A stretch of DNA of 45,053 nucleotides from an uncultured Clostridia bacterium (GTDB lineage: Bacteria; Bacillota; Clostridia; Oscillospirales; CAG-272), in contig CANQWE010000009.1 of NCBI GenBank assembly GCA_947627475.1, positions 1 to 45,053 of the forward strand, written 5' to 3'. The first letter of the stretch is position 1. The number at the start of each line of letters is the position of its first letter. The translations under genes and the position numbers were made by a program. Of this stretch, positions 28,233 to 36,590 are shown piece after piece. The notes beneath the pieces were generated by a model. That model saw only the letters and a list, made by a program, of their open reading frames with translations. It ran no database searches and was not told where the DNA came from.

Positions 28233-29876
28233 TTAGTCCAGCGGGACGAAAGTGATGGAATGAGATGCTGCATAGGTCTCGGCAGTGGAGCCCTTATAGC
28301 CGTAGATGACAAGGTTGTCTTGTTTTACGGCAACCGTATTACTTTTAAAGCTCAGATTCGAATTCCATATTGTAATAGAGGTACAGTTTTCTTGATTAAA
28401 ATATGTAAAACCTGGCAAATTTATAATGCCTGCAGCTACATCTATGCTGGTAATGTCGTCTCGGAATGCATCCCATGGAATATCGAATGGGGTTTTATCG
28501 GATACGGTCGTAGGTCCCCTGCCGGTTATTCGTAATTCTCCGTTTGCATATACGGTCCACGTTGACTCTGGAAAGGGGCCTGTACCAAGAATGAAAGGCT
28601 TGAAATTGGCATTGATATTATTCGCATAAGCCTGCGCGGTAGAATCGATATCACCGTAAATGACCAAACTATCTAAAATATTTGCTATAGTTCCGGAGGA
28701 AATATAGGTATCAGGATTTCTGATAGCAAATTTGGTACAGTTGGCAGAACCAAAGTATAAATGACCAGATAGATAAGTGATTCCTTTGCCAACATTTATT
28801 TCAGTGGACATTGCAGGGTAGTTTCCCCAAACCGCCGAATTAACTGCACCGGTGCCGCAGATATTGAACATACCGGTTTCGTGAAACCACCAAGATGCAT
28901 TTTCTCCACAGGAGCCGCTGGCCAGAATCGGCACTGGTGCAAAAGGAATATTGTTTTCTTCCGCGTAAGCCTGCGCGGTAGATTCGTAATACCCTTGAAT
29001 TTCTACATTTTGCGGCATGGCAATTGCTTCTTCAGGCATAATTGCTCCCGGATTTAAAACCGTAAAGGAAGTACAAGCTTCATTTGCATAATAGGTATAT
29101 TTAGAAATCTTTGTAATATTTGGTCCAATTTCTATTGCTGAAATTTTATCTGCATAGTCATAAAAGGCAAGATCTTCAGCACTGTCGGACTTTGCCATTG
29201 CATATTCTCCGTCAATCCGTAGCAACCCATTGGTATACAGTGTCCAAGTCACATTCGGTCCGCATGTACCATCAGCAATGGTGAACGCTTCAAACTGGTA
29301 TCCTCTCTCCTGGGCTACTTCCTGGGCGGAGGAATCCAAATGACCGTAAATAGTAAAGTTTACATTTACCATTTGAAAGGCTGTATTGCTTACCTGCGTG
29401 TCGGCGCCAAGAATGGTCGCGGACATACAGGCGCTTGCCGAAAATATGGTGTAAGGGGAAACGAAGGTGATGCCTTCATCTACCAGCACCTTTGTAATGG
29501 TAGAAGCATAGCTGTACCAAGGGGTAGACGTGGGATCTCTGTAATAGTCGGTCATGGCTCCGCTACCTATGATATGCAGGGTGCCGTCAGGATAAATCTT
29601 CCAACGGGCGTTTTCGCCGCAGTCGCCGGACGCCACAGGGATTCCCTCAAAGGCCAGGTCATGCTCCTTCGCATATGTATGGACAGGAGAGTTGAATACG
29701 CTAACAATCACAAAATTTTCTCCTGCATTGTCAAAGGCGTGTTCTGCTATGGTAGTGTTTCCATTATCGATTTGTACGGTAGCATTCAGGTTGTTCAGTG
29801 CATACGCACCGATATAGGAGACTTCCGGGTCGATGGAAACGATGGTGATGAGGGAGGCAAGCCTTTTTTTCGGCAC
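28233..29876 (-). pseudogene. BspA-type leucine-rich-repeat surface protein, 5'-truncated
   Basis: 547 codons of tandem ~115-residue units. Each has SGxCGENAxWxxxxxGxLxIxGxGAM, then an LRR_5-like part (for example FTYFNQENCTSITIWN) and a linker ending GSTAETYAASHSITF. About five units are visible. BspA-like proteins are exported, but this frame has no signal peptide. It begins with an unsupported GTG (no Shine-Dalgarno) inside MPKKRLASL and starts in the middle of a unit. A repeat element abuts the 5' end at 29886. An orphan strong ribosome-binding site and ATG lie just beyond the element. I conclude the gene lost its 5' part; if exported at all, it would need another start. Confidence 0.75.
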
Positions 29877-29885
29877 AAAACCACT

Positions 29886-30031
29886 TTAAGCCTCCCCTTC
29901 TTTACGAAGGGGAGGGGGACCGCGGCAGCGGTGGAGGGGTTGGTACCATTGAATGATATGCAGCCTTTAAATGAAACAACCCCTCAGTCAGCTACGCAGA
30001 CAGCTCCCCTTACACAGGGGAGCCTATATTC
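29886..30031. repeat. MITE-like element with inverted GC-rich ends
   Basis: The left end (29886-29943) and right end (29979-30031) are related sequences in opposite orientation. Both read AACCCCTC(A/C)...CTCCCCTT...GGGGAG inward to outward, with about 35 bases between. The right end matches the copy at 19223. No transposase is inside. It lies at the broken 5' end of the BspA-like gene. Confidence 0.65.
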
Positions 30032-30322
30032 CCGCTGAGCAACTCCCATCGATGCTGCCTCCTCCTTTCTCAAATATTGGAATTGTTCTGCGTAAACTGT
30101 ATAATATAAACAGATATTCTGCTATTTTTCTTTATTTTATTGGCAATATCTACATGTGTCAACAGATTCGCTAAAAGAACAATTAAAGCGACAAAAAATA
30201 CGGGAAACAGTCAAATTATGCATGCCTGCCTTAGGTATAAACAACAACTGGATCTCCTTATTCCCTTTTGACAGATCTGACTTACCCGACAAATCTTTCG
30301 CGTATTTCAAGAAGCTTTAAGC
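30032..30322 (-). other. Orphan gene start (RBS and ATG) and leftover upstream region of the BspA-like gene
   Basis: On the minus strand, AAAGGAGGAGG at about 30068-30056 precedes an ATG at 30049. Its frame reads MGVAQREYR and then enters the repeat element and stops. This looks like the original start region of the truncated surface-protein gene. No other gene is recognised in these ~290 bases. Confidence 0.45.
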
Positions 30323-30356
30323 ATAAAAAGAACTCCCAATCTTAGCGATGGGAGCC
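30323..30356 (-). terminator. Intrinsic terminator of the small membrane protein gene
   Basis: Minus-strand stem GCTCCCA/TGGGAG with a 10-base loop, followed by TTCTTTTT. Confidence 0.75.
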
Positions 30357-30383
30357 TTGTCTTAATTTAGCGGGTGTACCATT

Positions 30384-30713
30384 TTAGAAAATGCCTTTAT
30401 TGTATTTGAACATAGCGTAGAGACTCACAGCAAGACCTGCAGCGATTCCGATGATGGCAATAGCAGAACCAATCGCTATAAAGACTTCCCTATGTGTCAT
30501 TTCAAATATTAAGGCAAAACAGCCAAAGGCCACAATAGACGTACCGACGAGAATCGTTCCTAATCCAATGAGTCTGCCAAACTGCAATCTGTTTTCCTCT
30601 GTCACCCGTGTTCTGTGATACCAATGAACAGATGCAATGTTGCCTTTCATGTTCGAAAAGCCAAGCACTACAATAAGAGCACCTAAAACAATAGGCCCAA
30701 CCACCGAACCCAT
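30384..30713 (-). CDS. Small integral membrane protein of unknown function
   Basis: 109 residues with an AGGAGG site. Three hydrophobic segments at about 3-22 (VVGPIVLGALIVVLGFSNM), 48-69 and 76-101. The first loop contains the charged motif HWYHRTRVTEENRLQFGRLIGLG. I have the impression this loop motif recurs in uncharacterised short Firmicutes membrane proteins, but I cannot assign a family or function. Monocistronic, with its own promoter and terminator. Confidence 0.75.
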   Translation of the reverse strand: MGSVVGPIVLGALIVVLGFSNMKGNIASVHWYHRTRVTEENRLQFGRLIGLGTILVGTSIVAFGCFALIFEMTHREVFIAIGSAIAIIGIAAGLAVSLYAMFKYNKGIF

Positions 30714-30740
30714 ACAATTTCCTCCTACGTAGTTTTTTAT

Positions 30741-30769
30741 AATATATCATATACCAATACTTCTGTCAA
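30741..30769 (-). promoter_or_regulatory. Sigma-A type promoter of the small membrane protein gene
   Basis: On the minus strand: TTGACA (30769-30764), a 17-base spacer, then TATATT (30746-30741). Confidence 0.85.
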
Positions 30770-30854
30770 CGCTATTAAATAGGGCGTTTTAGTAAAATTG
30801 ACGGAGATATACCTTATGCGTCCAAAAGGTAAAAGGGCGGGCTGGATTTATCTC

Positions 30855-30883
30855 TTGACAAATCTCACATTTTATTTTATAAT
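30855..30883 (+). promoter_or_regulatory. Sigma-A consensus promoter of the MATE gene
   Basis: Perfect TTGACA-17-TATAAT, 130 bases before the preferred MATE start. Its position inside the track's extended ORF argues that the long N-terminus is not translated. Confidence 0.88.
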
Positions 30884-30901
30884 ACACTCTGTGAAACAGC
30901 C

Positions 30902-30943
30902 AAAAGAGCGTAAAATTTCTCACAAATTCTACGTTCTTTTTTT
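30902..30943 (+). terminator. Terminator-like hairpin inside the MATE leader (candidate attenuator)
   Basis: Stem AGAGCGTA/TACGTTCT with one G-T pair and a 17-base loop, followed by TTTTTT. It begins only ~15 bases after the expected transcription start and ~70 bases before the gene. Confidence 0.65.
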
Positions 30944-31013
30944 ACGGCCGGCGCAGTTTTCAGGCAGCTTTTTCTCTGATAAAGACTCCAAAATCAAAAC
31001 CCAGGGGGAGACT

Positions 31014-32390
31014 ATGGATCAGATAGAAAACAGTAAGTTTTTGGGGACAGAGAAAATTTCCAGACTAATGCTGAAATTTTCTGTGCCCTGTGTACTTTCT
31101 CTTTTGGTAAGTGCGCTTTATAATATTGTAGACCAGATTTTTATCGGTAACAGTGAGCTGAGTACGCTTGGCAACGCAGCTACTGGCGTGGTATTTCCCA
31201 TTTTCGTAATTGCCCAGGCGTTTGCATGGTGTATCGGAGATGGATGCGCCGCGTATCTCAATATTTGTCAAGGCAGAAACGATACGCAAACGTCTCATAA
31301 GGCTATCGGTACTGGAATTACGTTGACACTTGCGGCAAGCGTTCTTTTGCTGCTTGTTTTTTATCCCTTGAAGACACCGGTTCTAATGCTGTTTGGCGCG
31401 TCGGAAAACAGCATCGGTATGGCAGTGGAATATCTGGAAGTGATTCTTGCGTTTTTTCCTGTCTACATGCTGTCCAATATGATGAACTCCGTAATACGGG
31501 CCGACGGCAGTCCTGCCTGGGCTATGGCTTCCATGCTGGTAGGCGCGGCAGTCAATATTATTTTGGACCCAGTATTTATTTTCGGCTGTCATTGGGGCAT
31601 GACCGGCGCTGCTCTTGCCACGGGTATCGGACAGCTTTTATCCTTTTTCGTCAGCCTTTGGTATTTCTTCCACACAAAAACTTTCCGGCTGCAGTGGAAG
31701 AGCTTTCTTCCTGACTGGCACGCCTTTTCTGGAGCGTTGAAGCTGGGGATATCTTCCTTTATCGCACAGGTGACTATTGTGATCGTGGTGCTGATCTGTA
31801 ATATTATGTTGGTAAAATACGGTGCCGCTTCCCAGTACGGTGTAGATATCCCCATTGCCGTTATCGGTATCGAGAGCAAGGTGTTTACCGTTGTGATCAA
31901 TTTGGTGGTGGGGATCGTTCTCGGATGCCAGCCGATTATCGGCTATAACATCGGAGCGGGGAAGTATGACCGAGTAAAAAAAATATACAAGTCTATTCTT
32001 TTTTGCACGATCGTGATCGGAGTTGTATTTACTTTACTATTTGAACTGGCTCCTGACGTGGTTGCAGGAATGTTCGGTACACCCCGAAACATTCCCAATC
32101 CTGACGATTACTGGCTGTTTGCCGAAAAGACCTTCCGGATCTTTTTGTCCCTTGTTACCTTTACCTGTGTAGTGAAAATGACTTCTATTTTCTTTCAGGC
32201 GGCAGGGAAACCAGTGCGGGCTATTGTAGCGTCTTTGATTCGGAATATTGTGTGCTTTATTCCACTGATCATTATTTTGCCCATGTTCTTTGGAATTGAA
32301 GGAATTTTATATGCGGCTCCTGTTGCCGATGCGATTTCTATTCTTGTGGCTGCAGGACTCACGGTTACTTATATGAAAAAGCTGAAATAA
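31014..32390 (+). CDS. MATE family multidrug/cation efflux transporter
   Basis: 458 residues from the ATG at 31014 (GGGGGAG site, MDQIENSKFLGTEKISRLMLKFSVPCVLSLLVSALYNIVDQIFIG). The ORF track adds 72 residues that span the promoter and leader hairpin. About 12 membrane helices in two halves; the conserved N-terminal YNIVDQIFIGNSELSTLGNAATGVVFP and the second-half repeat VVGIVLGCQPIIGYNIGAGKYDRVKK are diagnostic. It exports drugs or metabolites using Na+ or H+; the substrate is not predictable. Monocistronic, with a leader that may attenuate transcription. Confidence 0.92.
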   Translation: MDQIENSKFLGTEKISRLMLKFSVPCVLSLLVSALYNIVDQIFIGNSELSTLGNAATGVVFPIFVIAQAFAWCIGDGCAAYLNICQGRNDTQTSHKAIGTGITLTLAASVLLLLVFYPLKTPVLMLFGASENSIGMAVEYLEVILAFFPVYMLSNMMNSVIRADGSPAWAMASMLVGAAVNIILDPVFIFGCHWGMTGAALATGIGQLLSFFVSLWYFFHTKTFRLQWKSFLPDWHAFSGALKLGISSFIAQVTIVIVVLICNIMLVKYGAASQYGVDIPIAVIGIESKVFTVVINLVVGIVLGCQPIIGYNIGAGKYDRVKKIYKSILFCTIVIGVVFTLLFELAPDVVAGMFGTPRNIPNPDDYWLFAEKTFRIFLSLVTFTCVVKMTSIFFQAAGKPVRAIVASLIRNIVCFIPLIIILPMFFGIEGILYAAPVADAISILVAAGLTVTYMKKLK

Positions 32391-32406
32391 ATGCGATCTG
32401 ATAAGG

Positions 32407-32447
32407 GGCAGGGCCTATATTTTACAAATGTAAATATAGGCCCTGCC
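32407..32447 (+). terminator. Long hairpin terminator after the MATE gene
   Basis: Perfect 16-bp stem GGCAGGGCCTATATTT/AAATATAGGCCCTGCC with a 9-base loop. The T run after it is weak. Confidence 0.7.
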
Positions 32448-32610
32448 TTACTGAATCTTTGAGGGACTGAGTCAAAGGAAGACGTTACCGAAAAAGCCAC
32501 TATATGTGTGGGGCAGCCGCATGGCTTTCAGGGCGGTGCTTCCATTACTAATAAAGAGGCATTCTACATCCCATAAAAGTCTGTAAAGCGATGTACTTTT
32601 CATATTTTTG

Positions 32611-32639
32611 TTGACTTTTCTGTCTCTTTATGTTATACT
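32611..32639 (+). promoter_or_regulatory. Sigma-A type promoter of the Mn riboswitch-mntP transcript
   Basis: TTGACT, a 17-base spacer, then TATACT, immediately before the yybP-ykoY leader. Confidence 0.85.
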
Positions 32640-32645
32640 ACCCCT

Positions 32646-32767
32646 GCATTTGAGGGAGTAGATGGCTCTGATTAGAGTGGTAAGTCAACAGACTGACGGT
32701 CTTGACCGTCTGGCTTGCCTTAAACAACGAGACTCAAGTACAGCGTAGGCTGTACTTGGGCTTTTTT
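32646..32767 (+). promoter_or_regulatory. yybP-ykoY manganese riboswitch with terminator
   Basis: Conserved elements in order: GAGGGAGTAGATGGC at the first junction, AAGTCAACAGACTG, a GACGGTCTTGACCGTC hairpin, CTGGCTTGCC, and AACAACGAGAC closing the aptamer. An expression-platform terminator CAAGTACAGC/GCTGTACTTG plus TTTTTT follows. Mn2+ binding in this family switches genes on, usually Mn exporters; here mntP is directly downstream. Confidence 0.92.
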
Positions 32768-32798
32768 ATATTTTTCATATATTTGCTGGAGGAAAGAT

Positions 32799-33368
32799 AT
32801 GGGAATACTGGAACTGTGCTTCATCGCTGTGGGGCTGTCTATGGATGCGTTTGCAGTTTCTGTGTGTAAGGGTCTGTCAGCGCAGAAGCTGTGCTGGAAA
32901 CATTACCTAATCATTGGCACCTGGTTTGGCGGATTTCAGGCGCTGATGCCTACAATTGGATTTTTCCTTGGCTCTGCTTTTGAAAAATACATTACCTCTT
33001 TTGATCACTGGATTGCTTTTGCACTATTGGTCTTTATCGGCGGCAATATGCTGCGAGAGGGATTTTCCAAAGAAGAAGAAAAGCGGGATGCTTCCTTTGC
33101 ATGTCGCACAATGGCTGTCCTTGCTGTAGCTACCAGCATCGATGCGCTGGCAGTGGGAATCACTTTTGCACTGCTTCCAGATGTTAACATTATTGCAGCG
33201 GTGGCGCTGATCGGGGTTACAACCTGTATTCTTTCAGCGATTGGCTTGAAAATCGGCAATATTTTTGGGGCAAAATACGAAAGCCGGGCACAGATCGCCG
33301 GAGGCGTTATTTTGATACTTATGGGCCTAAAAATTTTGCTGGAGCATTTGGGTGTACTCCATTTTTAA
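32799..33368 (+). CDS. mntP: Manganese efflux pump MntP
   Basis: 189 residues with a GGAGGAAAG site. Six membrane helices in two related halves, each with the MntP hallmark: [15 protein letters not shown] in helix 1 and [15 protein letters not shown] in the second half. The conserved aspartates (D16 and the second-half SID) are metal ligands in this family. It exports Mn2+ at the cytoplasmic membrane. Direct control by the upstream Mn riboswitch fits. Confidence 0.95.
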   Translation: MGILELCFIAVGLSMDAFAVSVCKGLSAQKLCWKHYLIIGTWFGGFQALMPTIGFFLGSAFEKYITSFDHWIAFALLVFIGGNMLREGFSKEEEKRDASFACRTMAVLAVATSIDALAVGITFALLPDVNIIAAVALIGVTTCILSAIGLKIGNIFGAKYESRAQIAGGVILILMGLKILLEHLGVLHF

Positions 33369-33395
33369 TTTTTCATTGCTCAACCGGGGTTTCAT

Positions 33396-34262
33396 ATGTG
33401 GATTATCCTTGCATTTTTATCGGCTTTATTTGCAGGACTGACTGCAGTTCTTGCCAAATGTGGAATTCGAAAAACAGATTCTACTGTTGCGACAGCCATT
33501 CGAACTGTTGTGGTTCTTGGTATGTCTTTAGTCGTCGTTTTGACCGTGGGGTCTCTGGGAGAGATTTCACAGATCAGTGGTATCTCCTGGTTTTTCTTGA
33601 TACTGTCCGGTCTTGCCACCGGCGCGTCGTGGCTTTGCTACTTCAGGGCCCTGCAGCTGGGCGACGTTAACAAGGTTGTACCCATCGATAAGTCCAGCAC
33701 GATTTTGACAATTCTCTTTGCGTCTTTTTTCCTGGATGAGCCTATTATACCCATACAGGGCGTGTGTGTAGTGCTAATTGGTGTGGGCACCTACCTGATG
33801 ATAGAAAAAAAGGAGACAACGGGGAAAAAGAAGAGTAAATCTTGGCTGCTTTATGCGTTCTTAGCTGCTGTATTCGCCGCGCTCACGTCTATTTTAGGGA
33901 AAATCGGGATTGCGGACGTAGAATCCAATTTGGGTACGATGATCCGCACCTCGGTGGTCCTTATAATGGCTTGGATGATGGTTATTGTAACTGGCAAGGC
34001 GGATCAAGTGCTTGTTGTACCAGGGCGGGAACTGCTATTTATATGCTTATCCGGTATTGCTACTGGCGCTTCCTGGCTTTGTTTTTATAAAGCGCTGCAG
34101 CAAGGGCCTTCCAGTATTGTAGTTCCCATCGATAAGTTGAGCATTTTGGTCACTATTTTCTTTTCGTATTTTGTATTTCACGAAAAACTTACAAAAAAAT
34201 CTGCCGTTGGGCTGCTGCTGATTGTAAGCGGCACACTGGGTATGCTGGTGGATTTCGCATAA
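33396..34262 (+). CDS. EamA/DMT superfamily transporter
   Basis: 288 residues, ten membrane helices made of two EamA repeats. The internal duplication is easy to see: LSGLATGASWLCYFRALQLGDVNKVVPIDKSSTILTILF and LSGIATGASWLCFYKALQQGPSSIVVPIDKLSILVTIFF. It starts 27 bases after mntP with no promoter or terminator between, so it should be under the same Mn riboswitch. The substrate is unknown; linkage to Mn export is an inference from context. A terminator follows directly. Confidence 0.9.
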   Translation: MWIILAFLSALFAGLTAVLAKCGIRKTDSTVATAIRTVVVLGMSLVVVLTVGSLGEISQISGISWFFLILSGLATGASWLCYFRALQLGDVNKVVPIDKSSTILTILFASFFLDEPIIPIQGVCVVLIGVGTYLMIEKKETTGKKKSKSWLLYAFLAAVFAALTSILGKIGIADVESNLGTMIRTSVVLIMAWMMVIVTGKADQVLVVPGRELLFICLSGIATGASWLCFYKALQQGPSSIVVPIDKLSILVTIFFSYFVFHEKLTKKSAVGLLLIVSGTLGMLVDFA

Positions 34263-34290
34263 AAAGGCAGCTTTGAAGGCTGCCTTTTTA
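34260..34290. terminator. Bidirectional intrinsic terminator
   Basis: AAAAAGGCAGC/GCTGCCTTTTT with a 7-base loop. Overlaps the stops of both the EamA gene and the convergent GNAT gene. Confidence 0.88.
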
Positions 34291-35043
34291 TGCGCGCCTT
34301 TTCTCTTTTGCGGAAAGCTCTATCCATGCGGGATAAAATCCGCTGCGCAGCGCATTGCGGACAGAAGGAATGTTTGACCAGACGCGGCAGTAATACGGTA
34401 CTTTGCCACGCTGCAGAACTTCCCACGCAAGGGTACTGGTAAGGGCGGAAATCCCCCTCCGCCGATACCCCGGCAGAACATCGATGCCGATCTGCCACAT
34501 GGTATCGCAGTCCGCACTGCATCCGGCCAGACCGATCAGCCGGTCCCCATCATATGCGCCTACAGCCAGCACATCTAAGTGGGCAAAATCCTTGCATAGG
34601 GCATTGTCGCTCCAGGGAGGCATATACAAATGGGCAAAATCAGACGTGGTCAGAACTTTCATAGGGTAGGGGCAGGGCAGGGGATGCAAAAGATCTGCAT
34701 CCGGGAGAAACGCTTCTCTGGTAAATCCGATCTACATATTATAAGGACGCAGCAAAGCTGCAAGCTTATATAGATACGGCGTTTCAAAACAGCGATAAAA
34801 AGGAACGTCCCTGATATACTCTGCAACCGCGTCCACTAGACATGCATCTGCAGAGGCTATGACATTGTTTCCATAGGAGATAAGACTGCAGAAAAAAGGC
34901 GGCCTGACAAAGTTTTTTCTCGCATCGGGATGCTCCTTGGACAAGACCACTTTGTTTTCAGTCCTGCAGAAATCTTCCGCCTGACAGGCGGCATCTATTG
35001 CGGACTGCCCCATTGCAATGTGCAAAATTTCCTGATTGGTCAT
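34288..35043 (-). pseudogene. GNAT family N-acetyltransferase interrupted by one in-frame TAG
   Basis: Read through a single TAG at 34734-34732, the frame gives ~251 residues from the ATG at 35043 (GAGGAGG site). The N-terminal half runs MTNQEILHIAMGQSAIDAACQAEDF to LLRPYNM. After the stop the same frame continues IGFTREAFLPDADLL into the GNAT acetyl-CoA-binding core IGIDVLPGYRRRGISALTSTLA and GFYPAWIEL. Both halves belong to one known Firmicutes GNAT type, so one base change (sense to amber) broke the gene, unless TAG is read through. The two track ORFs (34288-34689, 34732-35058) are its pieces. Confidence 0.82.
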
Positions 35044-35108
35044 GTTCTGCCTCCTCATCTATGGGCAAGGATAGCATAGATCCTTTTGCCTGTCAAGGTG
35101 TGTATCTA

Positions 35109-35137
35109 TTGACAAGTATGGGTATTTGTGCTATGAT
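35109..35137 (+). promoter_or_regulatory. Sigma-A type promoter of the Fur-znu operon
   Basis: TTGACA, a 17-base spacer, then TATGAT, about 110 bases before the Fur-family gene. Confidence 0.8.
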
Positions 35138-35145
35138 ATAATTAT

Positions 35146-35166
35146 ATTTGCGAATGATTTGCAAAT
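35146..35166. promoter_or_regulatory. Fur/Zur-type operator palindrome
   Basis: ATTTGCGAATGATTTGCAAAT, a 21-bp near-perfect palindrome (two mismatched pairs) around an AATNATT core, as in Fur-family boxes. It lies at the expected transcription start, ideal for repression by the first gene of the operon. Confidence 0.75.
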
Positions 35167-35245
35167 TTGATACCGATGGGCGAAAGCAGGAATCAGGCCA
35201 GTATCATGCCTGAAACTGCAGCAATACGGTAGAATGGAGAGCACT

Positions 35246-35641
35246 ATGAAAAAATATCATACCGAGCAGCGCCGGCGGCTGCTTTCCTTTTTGCAGGAGC
35301 ACAGCGATCGGCAATTCTCGGTGGAAGAAATTGCAGAGTATCTGTGCGGGGATGGAACCATCAGCGTCAGCTCCATCTACAGAAATATCAACGCCATGGC
35401 GGCGGAGGGAATGATTCAGCGGTTTCCCCGGGAGGGCAGCAGAACATTTCTTTATCAGTATATCGGGGACGGAGACTGCAGGGAACACATCCATATGAAG
35501 TGTGAGATATGCGGCAGCATCTTTCATTTGGATCAAGAGGCTATGGCAGCGATTGACGCGTCAGCATCTGCCGCTGCGGCTGGATTTCATATTAACAAAA
35601 AGAAAACGATATTATATGGCGCATGCGGGAAATGCAAATGA
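35246..35641 (+). CDS. Fur family metalloregulator, probably Zur-like
   Basis: 131 residues from the ATG at 35246 (GGAGAG). N-terminal winged helix (about 1-80, QFSVEEIAEYLCG...SVSSIYRNINAMAAEGMIQRF). The dimerisation/metal domain has the HIHMKCEICGSIFHLD block and C-terminal ACGKCK, giving two CxxC motifs that form the structural zinc site. It is the first gene of an operon with a complete Znu/Mnt-type ABC importer and sits behind a Fur-type box, so it most likely represses metal uptake when Zn (or Mn) is plentiful. Confidence 0.88.
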   Translation: MKKYHTEQRRRLLSFLQEHSDRQFSVEEIAEYLCGDGTISVSSIYRNINAMAAEGMIQRFPREGSRTFLYQYIGDGDCREHIHMKCEICGSIFHLDQEAMAAIDASASAAAAGFHINKKKTILYGACGKCK

Positions 35642-35664
35642 GGTTCCGCGTCTGGAGGTTATTT

Positions 35665-36570
35665 ATGAAGAAAATAATTGCCCTTGTCCTGGCCTTTTTC
35701 ACGCTTTCCCTTTCTCTTGGGGCATGCAGCGGCACAGAAAAGAAAAGTACAGACAAACTAAAAATTGTGTCTGCCATATTCCCCGCATACGACTGGGTCC
35801 GGGAAATCCTGGGAGAGGAGACGAAGGACGTGGAGCTATCTCTTCTTGTGAAAAACGGTGTAGATCTGCACAGCTATCAGCCATCTGCAGAAGATATCGT
35901 GACTATATCGGACAGCGATGTGTTTCTGTACGTGGGCGGTGAATCCGACGGCTGGGTACAGGACGCCCTGTCGGCATCTGAGAAAGAGGATCGAATAGCG
36001 ATCGATTTGCTTGAGGTGCTTGGAGATGCAGCGGACGCGGACGAGCATGTGTGGCTGTCCCTGAAAAACGCAGAAATTCTTTGTACACATATCGAGGAAA
36101 AGCTTGCCGCGGTGCGTCCGGAGAAAGCAGAAACGTACGCAGCCAATCTGGCAGCATACATGGAAAAACTGCAGAGCTTAGATGGCAAGTACCAGCAGAC
36201 AGTGGAGGAAGCAGCCAGAGATACGCTGGTCTTTGGGGATCGGTTTGCCTTCCTGTATATGTTTGACGATTATGGAATAGCGTGTGATGCAGCGTTTACA
36301 GGCTGCTCTGCTGAAGCAGAGGTGAGCTTTGATACCGTGATTTCTCTGGCACAAAAGATCGATGCTCTGCAGCTTCCGTATGTTCTGGTGTCAGAAACCT
36401 CAGATCAGACGCTGGCCCAGACGATCATTCAAAGCACAAAGGAAAAAAATCAGAAAATTCTTGTGCTGGATTCTATGCAGTCTGTAACAGAAGAACAGAT
36501 CGATAACGGGATGACCTACTATTCTGTTATGGAAAATAATTTGAACGTGCTGGGCAGTGCGCTGCAGTAA
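35665..36570 (+). CDS. znuA: Metal ABC transporter substrate-binding lipoprotein (ZnuA/cluster A-I)
   Basis: 301 residues from the ATG at 35665 (TGGAGG). Lipoprotein signal with lipobox LGAC (Cys near residue 20). Cluster A-I features: FPAYDWVREI, GVDLHSYQPSAEDI with the first ligand His, DEHVWLSLKNA with the second, GDRFAFLYMFDDYGI, and SETSDQTLAQTI. There is no long His-rich loop, so Zn versus Mn cannot be settled by sequence alone; the Fur-type regulator and operon suggest zinc. It captures the metal outside the membrane for the ZnuBC permease. Confidence 0.87.
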   Translation: MKKIIALVLAFFTLSLSLGACSGTEKKSTDKLKIVSAIFPAYDWVREILGEETKDVELSLLVKNGVDLHSYQPSAEDIVTISDSDVFLYVGGESDGWVQDALSASEKEDRIAIDLLEVLGDAADADEHVWLSLKNAEILCTHIEEKLAAVRPEKAETYAANLAAYMEKLQSLDGKYQQTVEEAARDTLVFGDRFAFLYMFDDYGIACDAAFTGCSAEAEVSFDTVISLAQKIDALQLPYVLVSETSDQTLAQTIIQSTKEKNQKILVLDSMQSVTEEQIDNGMTYYSVMENNLNVLGSALQ

Positions 36571-36590
36571 ATTGCAGAATGGAGATTATT

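Noticed and set aside
30816-31013. Extended N-terminus of the MATE protein from an ATG at 30816 with a weak GGAGA site
   Set aside because: The extra residues span a consensus promoter and a terminator hairpin and do not resemble MATE sequence; the ATG at 31014 has a strong site and the family N-terminus.
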